Source of the DNA: Megalonaias nervosa
Lineage: Eukaryota; Mollusca; Bivalvia; Unionida; Unionidae
DNA length: 64,000 bases
Direction: 5' to 3'
Assembly (NCBI GenBank): GCA_016617855.1
Contig: JAECUM010001886.1
Coordinates: 62,001-126,000 of the forward strand
Position numbers and translations under genes: made by a program. Below, in pieces: positions 56,669 to 64,000 of this stretch. How positions within the stretch are numbered: position 1 is the first letter of the stretch; the number at the start of each line of letters is the position of its first letter. The notes beneath the pieces were generated by a model. That model made no database searches, had not been told where the DNA came from, and worked only from the letters and a program-made list of their open reading frames with translations.

Positions 56669-57420
56669 AGAGCCTTAACTAGGGAAGATAACCTGTGATC
56701 CATGTTGACTCTTTCATTGCCAGGGTCACTTATATGCATCTGTAGAGCTCAGTTTAAATTTGGGGAAGTAAATATAACCATGGCTGTTATTATTTTCATT
56801 TTATTTTTACTCTAAGTGTATTAGACATGCATCTTATATGCATAAACATGGAAGACCTTGCTTCACTAAACAAATTCTGTTAGATTTTGTTGTAAGTTCC
56901 TGTATATGGTCTTCTTGAGTAACTTTAGAGTTATTTTCCTTATGCAAAACAAAAACTTGTATGCATATTACCAATGCAGTTTAGGGCTGTTCTAGTTAAG
57001 GACCCAGGGAAGACAATTTCCATGTGAACTAGTCACCCTGAGATGTAATTTCGAATTTGTATTATCTCTTTGAGTAATCAGACTACCATGGCATATATTT
57101 TTTTAAAACCTGCTTTCCCTGGGTACTATGTATGTTTAAATGGAACAACCTTTGGTGAAATGCAAACACTGTCTGTTATGTTTTCACACTGCAGGGCTAG
57201 TATTTTCTTCATTAAAAAAAGTACACAAGTATTTTTTTTCCCCAAAGCAGACATACATTTAAAAAGTTTTTTTTCTTCTTCTTCAGCTCTTCTAGTCGTA
57301 GACCAAAAGAGCTTTATGAGATGGTCTGTCTGTCTTACAGCCATCAACCTTTTGACATGTGTTTGGTTTTGCTGCTGCTTCTAAGCAACTAGGAGGATTG
57401 TAATGAACCTCTAGACACAC
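56669..57420 (+). other. TMEM38 3' flank/UTR
   Basis: AT-rich sequence after the TAG. No AATAAA was found close to the stop, so the poly(A) site is not located. A 104-codon frame at 57070-57384 has no family features. Confidence 0.45.
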
Positions 57421-58330
57421 TTAAATATCCCACGGTCTTGTTGGTCATAAATGAAATGGTGCTGCTCAGATATCCATTATTGTCACCACAGCAGCCATCT
57501 TGAAAATCATTTTATCACTGCTTCTATATTGGCATGGGTTTTTCACTAAATGACTTCTTGTGATGTTGACATGATTCTAAATGACAGTGGTGCTAATCTG
57601 ACATCCAATATGACCACCGTGGCAACCATCTTTAAACTCTTGTTATCACTACCCTACTTTGAAATGGGGTTGTCACTAAAAGACTAAATGAAATGAGTGA
57701 CCATCTGATGTCTAATATGACTGCCAAGGTCATCGAGAAAATCTTGTTGAATGGATGGCCATGTCAACATGGGGTTTAACTAAACGACCTCTTATGATGT
57801 CTAGTTGGTCATATAAGAAATTGGTGCCTGTCTGATGTCCATTAATGTTTCACTGCTGCTATATTGAAAAATGAGTTATCACTATTCCTCCTGAGATTTT
57901 TGCCAAAAGACTTCTTAGGTTGTCAGTGTAAATGGTGTTGATCTAACTTCAATATGGCACCACAGTGTCCATCTTGAAAATCTTATAGCACCTTCTCCTA
58001 CATGACTGGCATATCAATATTATGCTTTCTCTGAAAGATTTCTATTGATGTCTAGTTGGTCCTAAATGAAACTGGTGCCTATTTGATATCAGGTATGGCT
58101 ACCATGGCAGCCACCTTGAAAATTGTTATTGTTTCTTCTCCAAACAAAGTCTTATCAACATGGGTTTTCCACCAGATGACTTATGATGTCTTGTTGGTCC
58201 TATATGAAAATGGTGCTAGTTGGACATCCACAGCAGCCAATTTAAAAATATTGTTATTGCTGAAGAATATCAGGGTTGGTTTCATCCACAGACGAAATGA
58301 TCTTACCTTAAATTCCTTGAAATTCTTTGT
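57420..58330. repeat. About 125-bp degenerate satellite array downstream of TMEM38
   Basis: CCATCTTGAAAAT(C/T) or related forms recur near 57489, 57622, 57727, 57858, 57966, 58104 and 58229 (spacing 105-138), each with GATGTC(T/C)AGTTGGTC and a TGGTGC...TCTGATATCCA block. At least seven units. Confidence 0.8.
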
Positions 58331-59583
58331 GGCCAGTAGAGTGTCAGTCCCTTTGAGGAGCTTCTGTTGTTGTTAGGTTAGTTTCAGCAAAGATATAAAT
58401 TAAGTGACCATGGCAATGTAAGGGATTTTAAGTACCCAGGCCCTGTAAGATGAAGGTGCACAATGAGAATGAGATGTTCAGGTAGGATAGTAAACATAAT
58501 TTAAGGGTGTTGAAGGAAAGATCTATAGAGTGACTCAGAATTGCATTAATAAATATCATTTACTGTTGAGGAGAAAAAAAAAAAAATATAGTAATCCCCA
58601 CTCCACCCCATTCCTTAAACAACACTGTAAAAAAAAGAGTTCACTCTTTTTCAATTATCCTGTCTTGGACAGTTCCCAGATCTCATTACAGTTTTAGTGT
58701 TTCAGCCATTCTGTGATTTTCACGGAACAGACACAATGCCCCACGGAAGGAAATTTAACGTGCCAAAAGTGGCACAAATAACGTTGTGATTTGCACAGAT
58801 CAAACACTAAGGACCCCAAGAAGAAATTTAACGTGCCCAAAGTGGATAACATGAATGAATTTTTAATCTTGATTCTGATACAGAGGTACCAGCCAATCAT
58901 TAAATGTCCAAATTGCTGAATGATTCTTTTTATGACTTCCACCCGGTGAAAATAGGAAGCAATTCAAGTAATGAATTGAGGTAACTACTACCCATTTATT
59001 TAACATTTTTAAGTATTGTAGTCTCTGCAATGTTCACAGGTCACATGCTTCTAATCACATGATATGCCTTGACCTAGAGCCATTTGCATTAAAAAAGGGC
59101 ATACTAGTTTGACCAAAATATAGTTCAGAAACAACAGATAGCTTGTTTCTTTACATACACTACCATGCTCAGACTGTGAACACAACTTAAGTGACAACAT
59201 AGATGGTAAGTAAAGGCTTCATAAAGTCAGATAGAAAGTGAAACTTGCAATATATCATTTTGTTTTGAGTTTAGCCCATTATGGACATCAATTGGTCCAC
59301 TTTTTTTTATCAGACCAGGATGAAACATTATATGTTTTAATGTAATTTATCTATTGGTTAAAGTTAGCAAGTTTGCCTACTTGCAGATTGATCTTTTGAC
59401 CTCTAATTATTAGCTTGAAAGTGTGTATTATTAGTGATAAATTCTGAAGGTTGTACATTTTTGTAAACTTTAAGGATGTAGTTATCAACCAATTATGGAT
59501 GACTGGTTGGTTGTTTTTGAAAGTTGCTATCATTTGGCTGAGAGTAGAAATTCATTCTCAGAGCTTAATGAGCTCAATTCTTT
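58331..59583. other. Flank without recognised gene
   Basis: Contains a pair of similar blocks at 58745-58765 and 58826-58850 (GAAATTTAACGTGCC) that suggest a small tandem duplication. Otherwise AT-rich with no coding features. Confidence 0.4.
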
Positions 59584-60130
59584 CTGTATATTAATAATGA
59601 TTACCTTTGATTTAGAATTCAGATACTTCCTGTATATTAATAATGATTACCTTTAATGTTGAAGTTAAAAAACTTCTGTATGTTAATAATGATTACATTT
59701 AATTTAGAATTCAAAAACTAACTGTATATTAATATTGATTACATTTAATGTTGAAGTTAAAAAACTTCTGTATATTAATAATAATTACATTTAATTTAGA
59801 AGTCAAAAACTACCTGTATATTAATCATGATTACCTTTAATGTTGAAGTTAAAAAACTTCTGTATATTAATAATGATTACATTTAATTTAGAATTCAAAA
59901 AGTACCTGTATATTAATCATGATTACCTTTAATGTAGAAGTAAAAAAACTTGTGTATATTAATAATGATTACATTTAATTTAGAATTCAAAAAGTACCTG
60001 TATATTAATCATGATTACCTTTAATGTAGAAGTAAAAACACTTCTGTATATTAATAATGATTACATTTAATTTGGAATTCAAAAACTTCTTATATATTAA
60101 TATTGATTACCTTTATTGTAAAAGTCAAGA
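59584..60130. repeat. 46-bp minisatellite, about 12 copies, with 92-bp higher-order period
   Basis: CTGTATATTAATAATGATTA starts at 59584, 59630, 59676, 59722, 59768, 59814, 59860 and 59906, exactly 46 bases apart, and continues to about 60130. Alternate units end in TTTAGAATTCAAAAA or TGTTGAAGTTAAAAA, giving a 92-bp dimer. Confidence 0.95.
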
Positions 60131-61052
60131 ACTTTACTGCCTTCAGAACATGTGCTAGATGTTTCTTTATTTGCAAATGTATGAGTTATATTTTATGTTA
60201 GTAAACATATGCAGTATGTGATGAAAAGTTATGTAGAACAAGTACATTAACCTATAATGTTTTCCTGGGATATGCTTTTCTAGGCAAGGCACTGACTTTG
60301 CTGAGAAAAATGCAGTGGAATATAATCTTGGATTGATTGATACATTTGTGTTAGACAAGTCCAGATAAGAGCAGATACTCCAATCTTTGGTAGGTAATAA
60401 ATTAATTGTATGTGCATTGCACATGTCAAGTAATATGGCTGCTTACTTATGGCCTCAGAAAAAGACAGTTCTACTATGTGGATATAAATTTTCACTAAAG
60501 CATAAATTTGGCACGTTGTTTTGAAAAACTGAAAATAGGCAATGGAATTCTTGGGGCTTAAAGCATTTGCTGTTAGACATACACTGCTAATTGAACAAAA
60601 GTTTTGAAAGCTGTTGTTGTTGTTCCTTAAACACTACATTTATGTAGTGAGTAGAAAAGAGGATCAAGAGCTGTAGAGAAGGCTGCATATAATGGAACAA
60701 AACGAGCATATTATAAGTTAGGAAGAATAAGAAATTTGCTATTTCAAGTAAGGCAACTGGTCAGGTTATCAAATAAGATGTTATTATTAGAAATAAGTGT
60801 GAAATTTAGAGTTTGAAATGCAATTAAGATCATTATGTTGAAATGAAGAGGTCTTTTTAATCTACTTCCCTTTAGATATCTGGTGAAGAGAAATTCTTCA
60901 GGTGGAGTGGATTTTTCCCAGATGTTTCAAACCATATTCCCATTTTTTTGAAAGTATGACTCATAAGTATTTGATTTTGTGTATCTTTACATAGTTGGTT
61001 GTTCATTGTTTAATGGCATATAATGAAAATTTTTAATTTGTGTCCCCAGGTG
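60131..61052. other. Flank without recognised gene
   Basis: AT-rich sequence between the 46-bp array and the TIR element. No coding region or repeat structure can be supported. Confidence 0.45.
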
Positions 61053-61842
61053 CAGACCTGCCAACCCTTACAATTTTACTGTAAGTCTTACAAAAATTAC
61101 CCTTAAAATACGGACTTACGGCATGCAAGCAGAACTAAGTTAAAAATTAGTTGCCAAAAAACTGGATAATAGGTTCATGTGTGTTTGATTTGGATCCAGG
61201 ATTTATATTAGAATTAATGAAATTAGCCAGGGAACTTGACTAACTTTACAGCAGCCCCCCTGATGCTTTAAACTGCACCTGTTTGTTCATACCAAGCGTC
61301 TGCATGATCAGACTGTTGATTATAGAATTTTTTTTAAATGGCGTCCAGAAAGTGATGCATGTTTAAGATGGCTGGGAAAATAAGCCTCTAGAAGAGTTAA
61401 AATAATCAACACAGAAGAACACAGTGGAATATTCAGATTCTTGTGAATAAAAGCTGGAAATTATACAATTACGTTTGTTGGACATCACATGCCAATTTGA
61501 GTGTTTCGTGGCGGAGATATGATTGCTGTCATCTTCTGAAATGGAAAAAGAATTTCCAAGAATTGCATCAAGTTGAGAGGTGTCAACAAGCCATGGAAGT
61601 GCATATGTTTTGGAACTAAAGTTTGTGCAACTGTACTAGTGGTAAATAAAGTCTACACGTACTTTACAAACTTTTCCGTTGAACATAACGTTTATTGTCA
61701 CTGTGTCAAACTTTTAATTACGTTTTCCAGTTTTACAGTAGCAGTTATTGATATTTTGTTAAACCTTACTGAAAACTGGTGAATCTTATGGAAAAAATTC
61801 AACTGCCTTACTGAGACGGACTCCTCAGGGTTGGCAGGTCTG
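61053..61842. mobile_element. TIR element with 6-bp target duplication, copy 3
   Basis: Perfect inverted ends CAGACCTGCCAACCCT (61053-61068) and AGGGTTGGCAGGTCTG (61827-61842), flanked by CAGGTG on both sides (61047-61052 and 61843-61848). 790 bp, no transposase visible. The left end is identical to that of the element at 50111. Confidence 0.88.
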
Positions 61843-61848
61843 CAGGTG

Positions 61849-64000
61849 CTTAAAAACTGTGAGATTTGTTTTAGTGTGTTCTTAGTTCAGACTTTTTTAA
61901 CTTTATTTGTTGCATATCAGTGGTGTGCATTCGGTAATTCAGACATGATTTTGGTGGGTAAATGATGATGTTTGGATCATTTTTGCATTTTGGACTGGAA
62001 GGATTTCAATCAAGGCATGAAATTCCTCAAGAGACAGAGTTTAATACCTGCAGTGTCTGTGGTATGAAGTCTGCTCTTCACTTACTTACAGTAGTTTGCA
62101 TTTCTTATAATAGACACTTTATATGCTTTGCTTTTCAGCCCATTGAAGGCCAGTCATGCCATGTGAATAGACTAGATGGGTTAGTTTCATTGAACTAGTT
62201 ATAACGTTCTGCGTAGTTAAAAAGAACTACAGAATGATTTCAGTTGAAAATGTTAATCTAAGGTAATATTGCTTAGGGCTGTTCCATTTAAATGTACATG
62301 GTACACATGGAAGGCACTTAAAATATAAAAAAAATGTATGTCAGGGACTCTCATCACTCAAAGAGTTTGAATTAAAAGGATTCAGAATTCTTCATTGCAT
62401 CTGGTGATGACTATGTCACATTAAAATTGCCTTCCCTGGGTCACAAGTATGTTTTCCAGGAACATCTGTTATTTCATCAGAATATTTTTTTTTTAAATCA
62501 GTTTTTCTTTTAAGAGATAAAACATAAAATTCTAATTACAATCAACTCATTACAAAAACCATTTTTATTCCAAACAGATTGGTTATCGAGTTTTGTTTAA
62601 AATATTTTTTGCCAGAAGTTCTCCTTGTTTGGCTTTACACAAGTTGATTGAGGTTGACAGAGTAGAAAAAGATAAGAAAGATCTGTTTGTTACAGCTAAT
62701 TTTCTCAAATGTTTTACAAATTACTAACAAATATTTGTGGCAGCTTTCAAAGTAGTAATTTAATTGCTGCAGTATTGTACATACCAGTGATATTTTTCTC
62801 ATTTAGCCAAACAGTACATTGATATTGGAATAAGGAAAAAAGGATATTCAGTCAGTTTGACTTTACTGTATATCTTGAAACCTTAAATTAATAAAGCATG
62901 GAGGAGAACATGAGTTTACATACTATTTATTAAATTGTTTGATCTGCTTACTGATTTCTTGCACTCCTTAGAATAATCTATTGTAGTTTCATGTCAGTTA
63001 TTGCTATATTTTGATGCTCATCTGTAATGTCAGTTATTTCTCTTTTTGGATGACCATCTTAACGGCAGTTATTGCTGTGTTTGGATTATCACCATTAATG
63101 TCAATTTTTGCTGTTTTTGGATGATCACCTTTAATGGTTTTTTTCAAAGATAAAAAACTATTCATCTCCTATTTTGTGATAGGTTCTGACATACATGTAA
63201 ACTTAGTTGTGATGTCACAATAGTAATTTATTGCAACTGTCTTAGTAATTGTTGTGAATGATTAAAAAGTATGTGTGTGTGTGTGCATGTCTTTGAAGTT
63301 GCTGGAAGTGGGGGAGACAAAGCACCAATCAAACATTATAATTTTACTGTATAGCAATCAGGAATGAGATAGCTGCATGGTGAAAATCATTGCTGTGTGA
63401 GAACATTATGATATGTAAGCTACATTTTTCTGAATCATAACTGAATCATTTGTATCTGTTCTGACCTTGGCTATTGGTTTGAGTATTGTCAGTGAGTAAA
63501 TGATATCTAAGGTAAAAAGCTGGTGGGCAGGATGTGACACTATATTATCCAAGTTATTGTTAAAACAAAGGGTGTTAGAGCAGGGTTCCCCTAAATCATG
63601 TGAGTTAGTATCATCCTTTTGATCTTATTTAATGTAGTATTATCAGAACTTTCCAATATATAAATATTCTCAATATGATATCAGTAAATAAAGCAGAACT
63701 TAAAAAAATCTGATGTACTCCAGGTTTAATATTCCTTGTTAAAGTTTGCAGTTGTTTCAGGTTTTAGAGATTGCATTCAATAGAAGGTGCGACAGTGGTA
63801 TTAAGCCAGTCATTTTGGTGTTTTATGGCACAACATCGCAAGTAATTATTTATTAGGTTCCGAGGCAGTTAAAGTGTATTGCCCAGAGATAAATGCGGGT
63901 AGCAGACCAAGACTGATCTAATGGTAGGATTCAGCTCTGAACCTTTTCAGTCATAATGATCAGTGTTTGTGTGACTGACATCAGAGTTATCTGAGTTTGA
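61849..64000. other. 3' flank without recognised gene
   Basis: AT-rich. A (GT)n run lies near 63271-63285. The segment 63810-63960 (GTGTATTGCCCAGAGATAAA, GATCTAATGGTAGGATTCAG) looks like a dispersed repeat, similar to 40005-40060. No coding region can be supported. Confidence 0.4.

Noticed and set aside
57070..57384. 104-codon plus-strand ORF after TMEM38
   Set aside because: Composition is low-complexity Phe/Ser from T-rich tracts and there is no family signature.

Overview
The window looks like a gene-poor, AT-rich invertebrate genome, most likely a bivalve or other mollusc. The support is indirect: one host gene with long introns, tRNA-derived SINEs, a Penelope-like element, a DIRS-like relic, several non-LTR retrotransposons, many inverted-repeat DNA elements and minisatellites. 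No species can be named from the sequence alone.

Region 1-9.5 kb is a decayed Maverick/Polinton (adintovirus-like) virus-derived element. Pieces seen are a hydrophobic element protein, a penton-like minor capsid remnant, a NUMOD4/HNH nuclease (minus strand), a PolB - SF1 helicase - HNH replication polyprotein, a retroviral-type integrase (minus strand), a Cys-rich zinc-ribbon protein (minus strand) and an A32/FtsK-HerA packaging ATPase. All are broken by stops or frameshifts. No major capsid protein or protease is visible, and both ends are missing. At about 9.525 kb it meets a second truncated repeat: a minus-strand gene of a widespread invertebrate family, with one recognisable intron and a heat-shock-like promoter (HSE clusters plus TATA).

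Region 13.8-18 kb holds a GC-rich non-LTR retrotransposon whose 3' half is missing at a (GA)n tract, a minus-strand Penelope-like RT with a possible hammerhead-like motif at its 5' side, and a long (TA)n tract.

From 18353 to 56668 lies one host gene on the plus strand, TMEM38/TRIC (trimeric intracellular cation channel). It has five coding exons (18353-18482, 43097-43252, 48388-48572, 53375-53462, 56365-56668). All splice sites are GT/AG and phases agree, except that exon 2 is one base short, so its reading frame breaks. The acceptor of exon 3 is the last unit of an eight-copy 20-bp tandem array that repeats the splice site itself.

The introns and the 3' flank are filled with mobile DNA: a 4-kb foldback element carrying two nested insertions, a piggyBac-type MITE (TTAA target duplications), three elements sharing related termini and 6-bp target duplications, LINE fragments, SINEs, a DIRS-like tyrosine-recombinase relic, and minisatellites of 20, 46, 64 and about 125 bp. 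All assignments come from reading motifs by eye; no database search was possible.
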